Positions 7,378 to 15,472 of a stretch of 23,502 nucleotides of DNA are shown here, in pieces (within the stretch, counting starts at the first letter, position 1; every line of letters begins with the position of its first letter). The position numbers were made by a program, and so were the translations under genes. The notes below the pieces were generated by a model that made no database searches, was not told the DNA's origin, and was given only the letters and a program-made list of their open reading frames with translations. Source of the DNA: Phycisphaerae bacterium (GTDB lineage: Bacteria > Planctomycetota > Phycisphaerae > UBA1845); NCBI GenBank assembly GCA_021604825.1, contig BQJS01000060.1, positions 1 to 23,502 of the forward strand. Reading direction: 5' to 3'.

Positions 7378-8089
7378 GGGCCACCGCCTGCCACACATCT
7401 TCGTGGACGGCATCCGATTCTGCACTGCCATCAACGATGACAACTTTGCGCGGATAGGTTTCCGGAAGGGACTTGAGCGTATCGCGCACCTTGCGGTGAA
7501 AATCGAGAGGCCGAGCTTCCATCGCATCGGTCTGCACATCGTCGAGCAACATCCCCTGCCCAGCGTGTCGCGATCGATTCTTGCCGGCGTGTTTGGGCTG
7601 ACGTCCGGTGCGCTCGAAACCCAACTCGATGGGAACGTCGAGAATCAGGGTCAGGTCGGGCCAAACATCTTCGACGGCGTATTGGCCAAGCTCGAGGACG
7701 CGTTTCAGGTCGTAACCGGCTGCAACCTGATAGGCGCACGTGGAAGAAATGAAACGGTCGCACAGAACCGTTTTGCCCGCCTCCAACGCAGGCTTGACCT
7801 TTTCGCCAACCAGTTGCGCTCGGGAGGCCATGAATAAAAACGTCTCGCAGCGTACATCCATGTTGGTCAAATCGTGATCAAGCAGAATGCTGCGGATCAT
7901 GTTGCCGAAATCGGTCCCGCCGGGATCTTTGCAATGCACCACGTCGCCGCCGAGCGACTCCAACCGCTCGCCAAATCGTTCGCGTTGCGTGCTCTTGCCC
8001 GAACCGTCCGGTCCATCGAACACAATAAACTTGGAGCGAAGTTTTTCGACGTAGTCCTTGTCCGACCAGATGGCATCTGACTGGGGCAT
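7364..8089 (-). CDS. tmk: thymidylate kinase
   Basis: This enzyme phosphorylates dTMP to dTDP in DNA precursor synthesis. From ATG 8089 it has 241 residues, longer than the usual ~210. The P-loop GPDGSGKST is at residues 26-34. DPGGTDFG stands where most family members have REPGGT. CDRFISSTCAYQ is the dTMP-binding DR-x-x-S-x-x-AYQ motif, and LTILDVPIELGFERT precedes a basic lid region (about PKHAGKNRSRHAG). About 18 extra residues precede the first strand. An in-frame TTG at 8104 overlaps the lipA stop (TTGA) and would allow direct translational coupling; the ATG was preferred. Its 3' end overlaps holB by 14 bases if holB begins at the GTG. Confidence 0.94.
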   Translation of the reverse strand: MPQSDAIWSDKDYVEKLRSKFIVFDGPDGSGKSTQRERFGERLESLGGDVVHCKDPGGTDFGNMIRSILLDHDLTNMDVRCETFLFMASRAQLVGEKVKPALEAGKTVLCDRFISSTCAYQVAAGYDLKRVLELGQYAVEDVWPDLTLILDVPIELGFERTGRQPKHAGKNRSRHAGQGMLLDDVQTDAMEARPLDFHRKVRDTLKSLPETYPRKVVIVDGSAESDAVHEDVWQAVARALQ

Positions 8090-8100
8090 AGAATCGATAC

Positions 8101-9036
8101 TCAAACTTTCTCGGCGCGGGCCGTTCGTGTTTGTTCAAAAACTTCGGTCGCGTTGTAGCTCGACCTGACAAAGGGCCCCGACGCCACACTCAAGAATCCC
8201 ATCGCCTCTGCCGCCTCTTTCAGTTCATCGAATTCGACCGGCGAATAGAATTTCTCAACGGGAACGTGCATCTCCGTGTTGGTCGGTTGAAGATACTGCC
8301 CGATCGTCAACACGTCGCAACCGACTTCGCGAAGATCGGCAAAGGTTTGGTGCAATTCGTCGGTCGTCTCGCCCAAACCAACCATGATCCCCGACTTGGT
8401 CAGGGTAGCCGAGTCGAGCTGCTTGACGATTTGCAGCACGTCGAGCGATCGATGGTACTTCCCCTGAGGTCGAATTTTTGGCGTGAGGCGTTCGACCATT
8501 TCCAGATTATGATTGTACAGATCTGGCTTGGCCGCACAGAGCATTTCAATGCAATCGCGACGGGCGTGAAAGTCGGCTGGCAATACTTCGATGGTGGTGG
8601 TCGGCGTCGCCTTGCGGATCGCCTCCACGCAGCGTGCAAAATGCCCCGCCCCCTCGTCTTTCAAATCATCTCGAGCGACAGCGGTGATGACCACGTGCGA
8701 CAAATTCAACTTCGCTACCGCGTCCGCCAACCGGTTCGGCTCATCCAATTCCACGGGATCGGGCTTGGCCGTATCGACCGCACAGTAATGGCACCGCCGC
8801 GTGCATTTATCGCCAAGAATCATGAACGTCGCGTGACGCTTGGCCCAGCACTCGGTGAGGTTCGGACAACGGGCTTCCTGGCACACCGTCGCGACGCCAC
8901 TTTCTTCAACGATCCGCCGTGTGCTCATGAAGTCATCGCGCCCCGGCAGTGGTCGCTTCAACCAACTCGGCAAGCGCCGCCGGCGTTCTTCAGGACGACC
9001 AGTGATGACGGGAAGTTCGATCATGAATCCACGCAT
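8101..9036 (-). CDS. lipA: lipoyl synthase
   Basis: LipA is a radical-SAM enzyme that inserts two sulfurs into protein-bound octanoyl groups to make lipoate for 2-oxo-acid dehydrogenases and the glycine cleavage system. The 311-residue length is typical. The auxiliary cluster ligands are CQEARCPNLTEC, and the radical-SAM cluster motif is CTRRCHYC. Further blocks are VVITAVARDDLKDEGAGHF, NLEMVERLTPKIR, KSGIMVGLGET, DVLTIGQYLQP and the C-terminal VRSSY that ligates the auxiliary cluster. ATG 9036 and ATG 9024 are both possible starts and neither has a strong Shine-Dalgarno. It is the first gene of a run with tmk and holB. A long leader containing an inverted repeat precedes it. Confidence 0.97.
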   Translation of the reverse strand: MRGFMIELPVITGRPEERRRRLPSWLKRPLPGRDDFMSTRRIVEESGVATVCQEARCPNLTECWAKRHATFMILGDKCTRRCHYCAVDTAKPDPVELDEPNRLADAVAKLNLSHVVITAVARDDLKDEGAGHFARCVEAIRKATPTTTIEVLPADFHARRDCIEMLCAAKPDLYNHNLEMVERLTPKIRPQGKYHRSLDVLQIVKQLDSATLTKSGIMVGLGETTDELHQTFADLREVGCDVLTIGQYLQPTNTEMHVPVEKFYSPVEFDELKEAAEAMGFLSVASGPFVRSSYNATEVFEQTRTARAEKV

Positions 9037-9082
9037 ACTTCGGGAAAGGAAAGTGCCAAAGGTTTACGTATTCGGGAAGTTC

Positions 9083-9147
9083 GTAGGGTGGGCCGTGCCC
9101 ACCAATTCGTGCGTCATGCCAACGGCGGTGGGCAGGGCCCACCCTAC
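9083..9147. repeat. 21-base inverted repeat (GTAGGGTGGGC family)
   Basis: The left arm (9083-9103) starts GTAGGGTGGGC and ends GCCCACC. The right arm (9127-9147) starts GGTGGGC and ends GCCCACCCTAC. They are reverse complements with one mismatch, separated by 23 bases. Such GTAGGGTGGGC...GCCCACCCTAC elements are, from general knowledge, common dispersed palindromes in planctomycete and cyanobacterial genomes. Here the element lies 46 bases upstream of lipA and would fold into a long hairpin in its leader. Confidence 0.85.
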
Positions 9148-9197
9148 AATTAACATTCAAACGAATTGGCCAAACGCACCGAACGCAACCACGAAGG

Positions 9198-9225
9198 ATG
9201 ATAGGTTTGCAGGGTCTTTTTGCAA
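9198..9225 (-). promoter_or_regulatory. possible promoter for the lipA-tmk-holB operon
   Basis: On the minus strand TTGCAA (9225-9220) and TATCAT (9203-9198) are 16 bases apart; the -10 matches five of six positions. A transcript starting here would include the inverted repeat at 9083-9147 in a leader of about 155 bases. Confidence 0.35.
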
Positions 9226-9255
9226 GACTGACAGGACTTCACAATCGAAATGCGT

Positions 9256-9284
9256 TTGACGATATAGAAAACGTGGGCTAGGCT
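9256..9284 (+). promoter_or_regulatory. possible promoter for the universal stress protein gene
   Basis: TTGACG (9256-9261) and TAGGCT (9279-9284) are separated by 17 bases, about 40 bases before the ATG at 9326. The -35 is strong (five of six) and the -10 is weak. Confidence 0.35.
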
Positions 9285-9325
9285 TGAATTGGCGGCGAAC
9301 ACTGGGAAGGGCGTCGAAAAGCATC

Positions 9326-9799
9326 ATGGCCATCAAACTCAACAAGATTCTTTACCCCACTGATTTTTCAGAGCTCTCCGTGCTTGCCCTGCGCTATGCC
9401 CGCGAGTTTGCCGAGCAGTATTCCGCACAGCTTTATTGCTTGCACGTGGTCGATGAAGGCCAGCAATATTGGTCAGCCGTCGGCCCGGAGGCAGCCCCAA
9501 TCTGCCCACCGATGAACGACATCCTCGAATCCGCCAATCAGCAGATGCAATCCTTCTTCGACGAGCATCTCGTGGGGTTGGAGTACCCAGCCATCACGCA
9601 CGTCTCGACAGGCCGACCGTTCGTCGAAATTATCCACTACGCCAAGGAAATCACGGCCGACATTCTCATCATCTCCACCCACGGTCGCGGTGGCGTCATG
9701 CACGCCCTCATGGGCAGCACGGCTGAGAAAATCGTCCGCAAAGCCCCCTGCCCCGTCTTAACCGTCCGCAGCGGTGAACACGAATTCGTATTGCCGTAG
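9326..9799 (+). CDS. universal stress protein (UspA family)
   Basis: This small cytosolic protein belongs to the Usp fold, which usually binds ATP and supports stress survival. It has 157 residues, a single Usp domain. KILYPTDFSE at the N-terminus carries the nucleotide-contacting Asp13, and LYCLHVVDE forms the second strand. ADILIISTHGRGG and LMGSTAEKIVRKAPCPVLTVR form the characteristic phosphate-binding loop and last strand. The ATG at 9326 was chosen because it places KILYPTDFS at the expected distance from the N-terminus; an upstream TTG at 9284 overlaps the candidate -10. It is divergent from lipA. Its relation to the downstream thiF gene (70-base gap) is not clear. Confidence 0.93.
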   Translation: MAIKLNKILYPTDFSELSVLALRYAREFAEQYSAQLYCLHVVDEGQQYWSAVGPEAAPICPPMNDILESANQQMQSFFDEHLVGLEYPAITHVSTGRPFVEIIHYAKEITADILIISTHGRGGVMHALMGSTAEKIVRKAPCPVLTVRSGEHEFVLP

Positions 9800-9869
9800 C
9801 TACCGCACCGCCCTCCAATCCACCCGTTCAGCTTGACGCATCGCACGATCGACCGATGATTTGTTCGTC

Positions 9870-10928
9870 ATGACGAATCCCCATCCATCGCCGCAAGACC
9901 GTTATTCCCGGCAGGTGCTGTTTGAACCGATCGGCGAAGACGGGCAGGCACGTTTGGCCAAAGGGCGCGTGTTGCTCGTCGGATGCGGCGCTTTGGGAAC
10001 AGTGCTGGCCAGCACGTTGGCGCGGGCGGGTGTGGGCCACCTTCGCATCTGTGACCGCGACTACATCGAGCTCAACAACCTACAACGGCAAGTACTGTTT
10101 GACGAAGACGACATCGAGCAGAACGTCCCCAAAGCCATCGCCGCAGCCAACAAGCTGTCACGCGTCAACTCTTCGATCAACGTCGAGCCAGTCGTCACCG
10201 ACGTAAACTTCAAGAACATCGCCCAACTCGCGGACGGATGCGATGTCATCCTCGATGGCACCGACAATTTTGAAACCCGCTACCTCATCAACGACGTCTG
10301 CATCGATCGCAACGTCCCCTGGGTCTATGGAGCGGTCATCGGTGCGACCGGTTTGGTCATGCCGATCTTGCCCGGTGAAACGCCCTGCCTGCGCTGCGTG
10401 TTTGAAAACGCCCCACCGCCAGAAATGAGCCCGACGTGCGACACAGCCGGCGTCATCGGACCAGCCGTCAACATCGTCGCATCCATGCAATCGGTCGAAA
10501 CCTTCAAGCTCCTGATGGGCAAGCGCGAAGATGTCGTCCGCAAACTTCTGAGCATCGATGTGTGGTCCGGGCGCGTCGTGCAGTTGGCCGTCGCCAAACC
10601 CGAAGGCGAGAACGCATGCATCTGCTGCGGCGAGCGGCGATTCGAATATTTGAAAGGGGAAGTCGTTTCCCTGACGACGACACTTTGCGGACGAAACGCG
10701 GTTCAGATCCAACCGCAATCGTCGCGCGAAGGTCAGACCGATCTATCAGCCCTCGCCCGCAAGCTGGCGATGGTATCGCGCGATAAAGTCAAGCAAAGTG
10801 AGTATCTCGTGCGGGCGATGGTGGAGGGATACGAACTGACCGTATTCAAAGACGGGCGAACCATCATCAAAGGCACGAAGAACCCCGATGAAGCCCGCAG
10901 CGTTCACGCGAAGTACATCGGTTCATAG
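9870..10928 (+). CDS. ThiF/MoeB/HesA-type E1 adenylyltransferase
   Basis: The family adenylates the C-terminal glycine of a ubiquitin-like sulfur carrier (ThiS, MoaD or CysO type) so that it can receive sulfur. In 352 residues the ATP-binding GCGALG loop is at 38-43, followed by CDRDYIELNNLQRQ with the conserved Asp and Arg. DGTDNFETRYLIND follows, then zinc ligands C173-x-x-C176 and C250-x-x-C253, and the candidate catalytic Cys190 in SPTCDTAGV. The last ~85 residues form a small extra domain ending TVFKDGRTIIKGTKNPDEAR, seen in several stand-alone ThiF/MoeB proteins. No rhodanese domain is present. The start is ATG 9870; a TTG three codons earlier is less likely. The JAMM protease and cysteine synthase genes that follow suggest a role in carrier-dependent cysteine synthesis rather than thiamine or molybdopterin synthesis. 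Confidence 0.9.
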   Translation: MTNPHPSPQDRYSRQVLFEPIGEDGQARLAKGRVLLVGCGALGTVLASTLARAGVGHLRICDRDYIELNNLQRQVLFDEDDIEQNVPKAIAAANKLSRVNSSINVEPVVTDVNFKNIAQLADGCDVILDGTDNFETRYLINDVCIDRNVPWVYGAVIGATGLVMPILPGETPCLRCVFENAPPPEMSPTCDTAGVIGPAVNIVASMQSVETFKLLMGKREDVVRKLLSIDVWSGRVVQLAVAKPEGENACICCGERRFEYLKGEVVSLTTTLCGRNAVQIQPQSSREGQTDLSALARKLAMVSRDKVKQSEYLVRAMVEGYELTVFKDGRTIIKGTKNPDEARSVHAKYIGS

Positions 10929-10950
10929 AATTGAAAGCGGGATGTGTTCG

Positions 10951-11112
10951 CTATCCGCATCCGCCGAGTCGAAACGGCAGCAGGAAAATATTATTGAGAA
11001 ACCCGGTCGCGAAACTGAATTCCAGCGGACCGGCAATGGCCAACGCACAATCGGCAGCGAGACCGACACCCAGTATGAACACAAACGTTTGAAGCAGTCT
11101 TTTTCGTTTCAT
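10951..11112 (-). CDS. putative 53-residue exported or membrane peptide
   Basis: A minus-strand frame lies in the gap between the ThiF-like and JAMM genes. It starts MKRKRLLQTFVFILGVGLAA, a basic end plus hydrophobic core, reaches ALA as a possible signal-peptidase site, and has a second hydrophobic part (ATGFLNNIFLLPFRLGGCG) at the C-terminus. This is the layout of a short exported protein, but no family is recognised. No good Shine-Dalgarno precedes ATG 11112; an in-frame ATG at 11133 overlaps the JAMM start codon on the other strand. It may be chance, though the gap has no other content. Confidence 0.35.
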   Translation of the reverse strand: MKRKRLLQTFVFILGVGLAADCALAIAGPLEFSFATGFLNNIFLLPFRLGGCG

Positions 11113-11131
11113 CACGCGACGGTTACACTCC

Positions 11132-11692
11132 ATGATTGGGTCAGCAAATCAAGATTTCAGTCTAACCGTTCATATCGGCAAAGGCACGCTGGAAGAAATA
11201 GTCGAGCGGTCCACACGCGATTCACCGCGCGAAACATGCGGTTTACTCCTGGGACGACGCGACGGACAGGTCATATTGGTGCGGGCGTCTGTACCAGCAA
11301 GGAACGTCTCGCCCGAGCCGAACGGCCGCTACGAAATCGACCCGCACATTGTCTTAAGGCAACTCGCTTCTGACGTCCATGCAGAAGCCGATTGCATGAA
11401 ACCACGACTGATCGGGTTCTATCATTCGCACCCCCGGGGTTCCGTCGAGCCGTCCGACCAAGACCACGCCGAAGCTTGGCCAGACATGCTCAACCTCATC
11501 GTCGGGTCGCAAGAAAATCAAAATCGTTGGACATTTTTTTGGCACGATCGCGAAATCCTTTACGCCACGGTAGTAGACCGTCGGGCGATCGAAGGACCCG
11601 CGTTGACACGATTTTCGCAGGGGTCTACGATCACCCTGCATCGCAGCACCCTGCGACCGGGCTGGGGAACTGCCGAGTTAAAATCCAAATGA
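11132..11692 (+). CDS. JAMM/MPN-domain metalloprotease (Mec/CysO-peptidase-like)
   Basis: This is a 186-residue zinc peptidase of the M67 (Mov34/MPN/PAD-1) type. The full JAMM motif is present: Glu34 (RETCGLLLG), H98-S-H100-P, then S108-x-x-D111, with the usual seven residues between His100 and Ser108. In actinobacterial cysteine synthesis the family member Mec releases cysteine from the carrier CysO; placed between an E1 enzyme and a cysteine synthase, the same job is the best inference here. Bacterial JAMM proteins can also trim a C-terminal residue from a carrier before activation. The ATG at 11132 has no clear Shine-Dalgarno, so the exact start is uncertain. The protein extends about 50 residues past the core domain with no recognised motif. 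Confidence 0.88.
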   Translation: MIGSANQDFSLTVHIGKGTLEEIVERSTRDSPRETCGLLLGRRDGQVILVRASVPARNVSPEPNGRYEIDPHIVLRQLASDVHAEADCMKPRLIGFYHSHPRGSVEPSDQDHAEAWPDMLNLIVGSQENQNRWTFFWHDREILYATVVDRRAIEGPALTRFSQGSTITLHRSTLRPGWGTAELKSK

Positions 11693-11721
11693 ATTTTTGA
11701 AGTTTTCGCGTCAGATCAAGG

Positions 11722-11757
11722 CGGCTCGTCGCTATGCTTTTCGGGCCTGATGAGCCG
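11722..11757 (+). other. hairpin in the leader of cysK
   Basis: CGGCTCGTC (11722-11730) can pair with GATGAGCCG (11749-11757), nine pairs including one G-U, around an 18-base loop. No T-run follows and it does not match a riboswitch I know. It lies 54 bases before the cysK ATG and could be a leader control element or simply a stable intercistronic stem. Confidence 0.35.
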
Positions 11758-11811
11758 ACTGGATGACACTACGAATTCCGTACAGATAAGCCAAAACGAG
11801 GAGTGACGATC

Positions 11812-12759
11812 ATGTCCAACAGATTCAATTCAGCGGTTGAGAGCATCGGCAACACCCCGATGATTCGGATTCAACGCATCATCGACGCCCCGGCCACGGT
11901 CTATGCCAAGCTCGAGTTCCGCAATCCGTTGGCCAGCGTCAAGGACCGCATCGGTTGGTCGATGATCGAAGCCGGTGAAAAAGCCGGCAAGATCAACAAG
12001 GACACCGTCGTTGTCGAGCCGACCAGCGGAAACACCGGCATTGGACTGGCATTTGTTTGTGCGGCGAAGGGCATCCGATTGCGATTAACAATGCCCGAAA
12101 GCATGTCGCTTGAGCGCCGTCGCGTGCTGCGTCAGTTGGGCGCGGAATTAATCCTCACGCCAGCCGCCGACGGAATGCCCGGTGCGATTCGGGCGGCAGA
12201 GCAATTGCTTGGCGAATCACCGAATTCATTCTTGCCCCAGCAATTCAGCAACCCAGCCAACCCGGACGTGCATCGCCGCACGACTGCGGAAGAAATCTGG
12301 AACGACAGTGAAGGGGAAGCGGACGTTCTTGTCGCCGGTGTGGGCACGGGAGGAACAATCACCGGTGCCGGTGAAACGCTCAAGAGTCGAAAAAGTTCAT
12401 TTCGCTGCATCGCCGTCGAACCGGAAGCATCACCGGTTATCACCCAAGCGAAGAACAAGGAACCGCTCCAACCCGGCAAGCACAAGATTCAAGGCATCGG
12501 CGCAGGATTCATCCCCGAGAATTTGAATCTCGACATTGTCGACGGTGTTGAACGCATTTCCGATGACGACTCGTTTGCGTGGGCCCGACGCGCCGCCCGT
12601 GAAGAAGGGATCCTGTGCGGTATCTCATCAGGTGCGGCGCTCTGTGCAGCCAACCGGGTGGCCAACGCTCCGGAAAACAGCGGCAAGACCATCATCGTTA
12701 TCCTCGCCAGTGCAGGAGAGCGTTACGTCTCATCGCCATTGTTTGAAGGCACCGAGTAG
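11812..12759 (+). CDS. cysK: cysteine synthase, PLP-dependent (CysK/CysM family)
   Basis: This enzyme forms cysteine from an activated serine (O-acetylserine or O-phosphoserine) and a sulfur donor using pyridoxal phosphate. The protein has 315 residues. Lys44 in ASVKDRIG is the PLP lysine; TSGNTG (71-76) binds the substrate carboxylate; GTGGTI (178-183) binds the PLP phosphate; GISSGA (270-275) contacts the pyridine ring. The start is ATG 11812 with GAGGAG 8 bases upstream; the in-frame GTG at 11803 overlaps that site. Whether the sulfur donor is free sulfide or a thiocarboxylated carrier cannot be read from the sequence, but the neighbouring E1 and JAMM genes favour the second. Its last 37 bases overlap the antisense 3' end of the permease gene. 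Confidence 0.95.
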   Translation: MSNRFNSAVESIGNTPMIRIQRIIDAPATVYAKLEFRNPLASVKDRIGWSMIEAGEKAGKINKDTVVVEPTSGNTGIGLAFVCAAKGIRLRLTMPESMSLERRRVLRQLGAELILTPAADGMPGAIRAAEQLLGESPNSFLPQQFSNPANPDVHRRTTAEEIWNDSEGEADVLVAGVGTGGTITGAGETLKSRKSSFRCIAVEPEASPVITQAKNKEPLQPGKHKIQGIGAGFIPENLNLDIVDGVERISDDDSFAWARRAAREEGILCGISSGAALCAANRVANAPENSGKTIIVILASAGERYVSSPLFEGTE

Positions 12760-14264
12760 GGTTCGCCGTCGTTTGTTCCCGTCGCCAATTGCCCAGCCTC
12801 TGCCGACGAGAAACGGTTGAAGCGTTCTTTTCGAAACGACCGCTCCAACCAATACCCGGCAACAATCACGACGACCGCAAGGATGAATTGCACAACGATT
12901 CCGCCACGCACAGGCGCGTTCACGGGCATCCACGCCGCAATAAACCCGCCGATCGGAGAGGCTGTAAACAAGATCCCCAACGAATCCGATTCTTCTTTGG
13001 CATGGCGGGCAACCTGAAACCCAAACCAACTGGATGCAACGATCACCGGCAGAATCCAATAAGCCACCAACTGCGTCCAGGCGGTAGTCGGATTCCCAGT
13101 TCGAATACATGACCAACGAAACAAACCGAAACTCATCAGGCAGATTCCGCTCAGCATGAAAATGCTGTCGTTCAATGTCTCTTTCAATTGCTCGTTGCCC
13201 CCTGCGACCGCGCACAACGATGTGACCGCCAGCGCCAGCGACGCAATCAAGTACGGCCAAACGCGGGCGCGAATGCGATCCAAGGGATTCCGCAATCGTA
13301 GAATCTCAACGCGAACCATTTGCATCGCCGACGATATCGGGATGCACACCACGATCATCGCAGCGAAACACATGATCATCCGCATCGTCGGGCGTATGTT
13401 CTTGCCGAGCAGGAAGGCGTTCGAGTAAAGGGCATCCGCTTTCACATAACCATACGCGGCGCTGCAAGACCACAGACCGCAGAAGATCAAAGCCAATCCT
13501 GGGCCCAGCGCCGGAAGGTCCGGTCGTCTAAACCGTTTGGCCGCAGCCCACCACCAAAACGCCGACATGATCAGGCACGCAAGCAAGCCAACCGCCAACA
13601 CGTCGGGGTCCGGATACGCACATCGCATGATTCCCAAGCCAAGCATCGCTGGATGCAATCCCAAAAAGAGCGTCAGTCCGGGGAAACTCACCAACAGGTT
13701 TCTCGAAAAATCCAAAAAGAAACAGGCCACCAACAGCCCAATGATGGCATTGTTTGGCTTCTTGAGACCGACCCCCAAAAACACCTGAAGCGACCATGCC
13801 GACATCGCCGACGCAAGGACCACAATATTTCCCACCAGCCAATCGCCCGCACCACCGAGCCCGTACGCCTGGATCAACACAAACCCAACGACCCCGCCCA
13901 CCATCCACGACACCAACGTCGCCCCGATTGGACCAAACACGTACCCCGACACAACGGCAATCGATCGCATCGGCGCAATTCGGATTGATTCGAGCATCAC
14001 ACTCGTGTGGTCGCGGGTCAGTGCCTTCGCACGGGCTCCCATGCCAGATAGGTACAACACCGCAATCTGAAGGTACCCAAGAGTTCGAAGGGCCCAGTTT
14101 GCGGCTTGTGCTTCGGAATTGAATTCCCCAGACTTGATCGCAATCGCGCAACCAGCCACCAAGATCAGCCCGTAAGTCGAATTCGACCAGAACAACCGTC
14201 GCCAACCACCTTGCAGCACGGCTTGCCCCGACCAGATTGGATTGCCCAACGACACGTATTCCAT
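12723..14264 (-). CDS. ABC transporter permease, multi-spanning
   Basis: This integral membrane protein of 513 residues has about 12 or more hydrophobic segments, for example [43 protein letters not shown] and [21 protein letters not shown] short cytosolic N-terminus ([14 protein letters not shown]) and a polar C-terminal tail flank them. It lies 34 bases behind the ATPase gene at 14299-15231, so the two should form one exporter of the ABC-2 general type. The N-terminal part up to [18 protein letters not shown] resembles ABC-2 permease subunits, in which a similar segment couples to the ATPase. The start at 14264 has GAAGG seven bases upstream. The substrate is not identifiable. Its stop codon lies inside the convergent cysteine synthase gene. 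Confidence 0.8.
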   Translation of the reverse strand: MEYVSLGNPIWSGQAVLQGGWRRLFWSNSTYGLILVAGCAIAIKSGEFNSEAQAANWALRTLGYLQIAVLYLSGMGARAKALTRDHTSVMLESIRIAPMRSIAVVSGYVFGPIGATLVSWMVGGVVGFVLIQAYGLGGAGDWLVGNIVVLASAMSAWSLQVFLGVGLKKPNNAIIGLLVACFFLDFSRNLLVSFPGLTLFLGLHPAMLGLGIMRCAYPDPDVLAVGLLACLIMSAFWWWAAAKRFRRPDLPALGPGLALIFCGLWSCSAAYGYVKADALYSNAFLLGKNIRPTMRMIMCFAAMIVVCIPISSAMQMVRVEILRLRNPLDRIRARVWPYLIASLALAVTSLCAVAGGNEQLKETLNDSIFMLSGICLMSFGLFRWSCIRTGNPTTAWTQLVAYWILPVIVASSWFGFQVARHAKEESDSLGILFTASPIGGFIAAWMPVNAPVRGGIVVQFILAVVVIVAGYWLERSFRKERFNRFSSAEAGQLATGTNDGEPYSVPSNNGDET

Positions 14265-14298
14265 GCCCAAACCTTCGTTTCAAACTTGCGATTTTTGA

Positions 14299-15231
14299 CT
14301 AGTCCACCTGTCGAACGCCGGTCTTGAGGTACACTTCTTCGAGACTCTCTCGAACCATGTGAAACGACGTCACGCCCAACCGACGATCGATGATCTGCCG
14401 CAACAACAGCGCCGCTTCTTCGTCACCCATGTCATACTGAATCACGTATTCGTTGCCACGTTTGAGGATGTGCGAAACCCCATCGATGGCCATCAGCGCT
14501 TCCGTACAATCAACCTCGCCGACGATGTTCATCTTGTAGTTGCATCGACCTGTCCCCTGGTGTGCCAACTCATCGACGTGCGAGTAACGCAAGATGCCGC
14601 CGCGTTCGATGATGGCGATGTGCGTGCAGTATTCTTCAAGGTCGGCGAGAATGTGTGACGAAACGATGACGGCTTTCCCTTGAGCAGCGAGGCTCGCGAT
14701 GACATGCCGCAGCTGAATTCGACCGGCTGGATCGAGTCCGCTGGACGGTTCATCCAACAACACGACCGCCGGACTTGGAATGAGCGTTTGCGCGACAGTG
14801 ATTCGTTGTCGCATACCGCGCGACAGGCTGGAAACTTTCTCTTCCCGTTTGTCGTCAAGCCACACCTGATCGAGCCAATAGTCGATCCGCTCCTCGGCTT
14901 CTGTTCCCCGGATGCCGTTGAGTTCGGCGACGAAGTACAGGAATTTTTCAACCGTCATCTCTTCATAGGCCGGTGGCGAGTCCGGCGAGAACCCGACTTC
15001 CCCGCGCACGCGGTGCGATTCGTCGAGGATATCGTGCCCCATGATTTTCGCCGATCCCGAAGTGGGTGCCTGCAAGCCAGCCAACACGCGCAAGAGCGTC
15101 GTCTTACCCGCACCGTTGGGACCGAGCAGCCCAAGCAAATCGCCCGACGACATCGTGAAACTCACGTCGTCCACCGCGACAAGTTTGCCGAACTCCACCC
15201 GGATGTCATTGGCTTCAACCAACAGGGACAT
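14299..15231 (-). CDS. ABC transporter ATP-binding protein
   Basis: This is the ATPase partner of the adjacent permease. In 310 residues it has Walker A GPNGAGKTT (37-45), the signature LSRGMRQ (136-142), Walker B VVLLDEP with Asp160-Glu161, D-loop SSGLD and H-loop His193 (SSHIL). About 90 residues beyond the core domain end in RESLEEVYLKTG, the usual tail of exporter ATPases of the CcmA/NatA group. ATG 15231 is preceded by AAAGG at a good distance. It is divergent from the S9 peptidase gene and leads the two-gene exporter operon. It is a separate system from the ABC ATPase at the left end of the window, although both belong to the same broad group. Confidence 0.95.
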   Translation of the reverse strand: MSLLVEANDIRVEFGKLVAVDDVSFTMSSGDLLGLLGPNGAGKTTLLRVLAGLQAPTSGSAKIMGHDILDESHRVRGEVGFSPDSPPAYEEMTVEKFLYFVAELNGIRGTEAEERIDYWLDQVWLDDKREEKVSSLSRGMRQRITVAQTLIPSPAVVLLDEPSSGLDPAGRIQLRHVIASLAAQGKAVIVSSHILADLEEYCTHIAIIERGGILRYSHVDELAHQGTGRCNYKMNIVGEVDCTEALMAIDGVSHILKRGNEYVIQYDMGDEEAALLLRQIIDRRLGVTSFHMVRESLEEVYLKTGVRQVD

Positions 15232-15378
15232 GCGTTCGCCTTTTGAAATCGCCTTAGTTCAATTACATGAAAGCGATGCTGTTATATCCGTCCCGATGCT
15301 ATTTCGCACGCATGCATTGGGCGGTTCTGAGGAATCCACAATCAACGATGAGTTCATACATTTCAACCACCGCGTCGA

Positions 15379-15408
15379 TTGGAGTCGCGGCGGCTTGCGG
15401 GTTACAAT
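15379..15408 (+). promoter_or_regulatory. possible promoter for the S9 peptidase gene
   Basis: TTGGAG (15379-15384) and TACAAT (15403-15408) are 18 bases apart, and the -10 matches five of six consensus positions. It lies 65 bases before the ATG at 15473, in the 241-base divergent gap. No clear minus-strand promoter for the exporter is seen in the same gap. Confidence 0.4.
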
Positions 15409-15472
15409 TCCGGCTTACGATCCAGACCGATTTGATGACGATTTTTTCAACCGCGTGCGGAGAACACGATCG

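Noticed and set aside
8131..9153. Plus-strand frame of 340 residues opposite lipA
   Set aside because: Long only because of strand-asymmetric codon use; lipA on the other strand has all catalytic motifs.
15041..15472. 144-codon N-terminal extension of the S9 peptidase
   Set aside because: It overlaps the ABC ATPase gene in antisense and precedes a proper Shine-Dalgarno and signal peptide at 15473.
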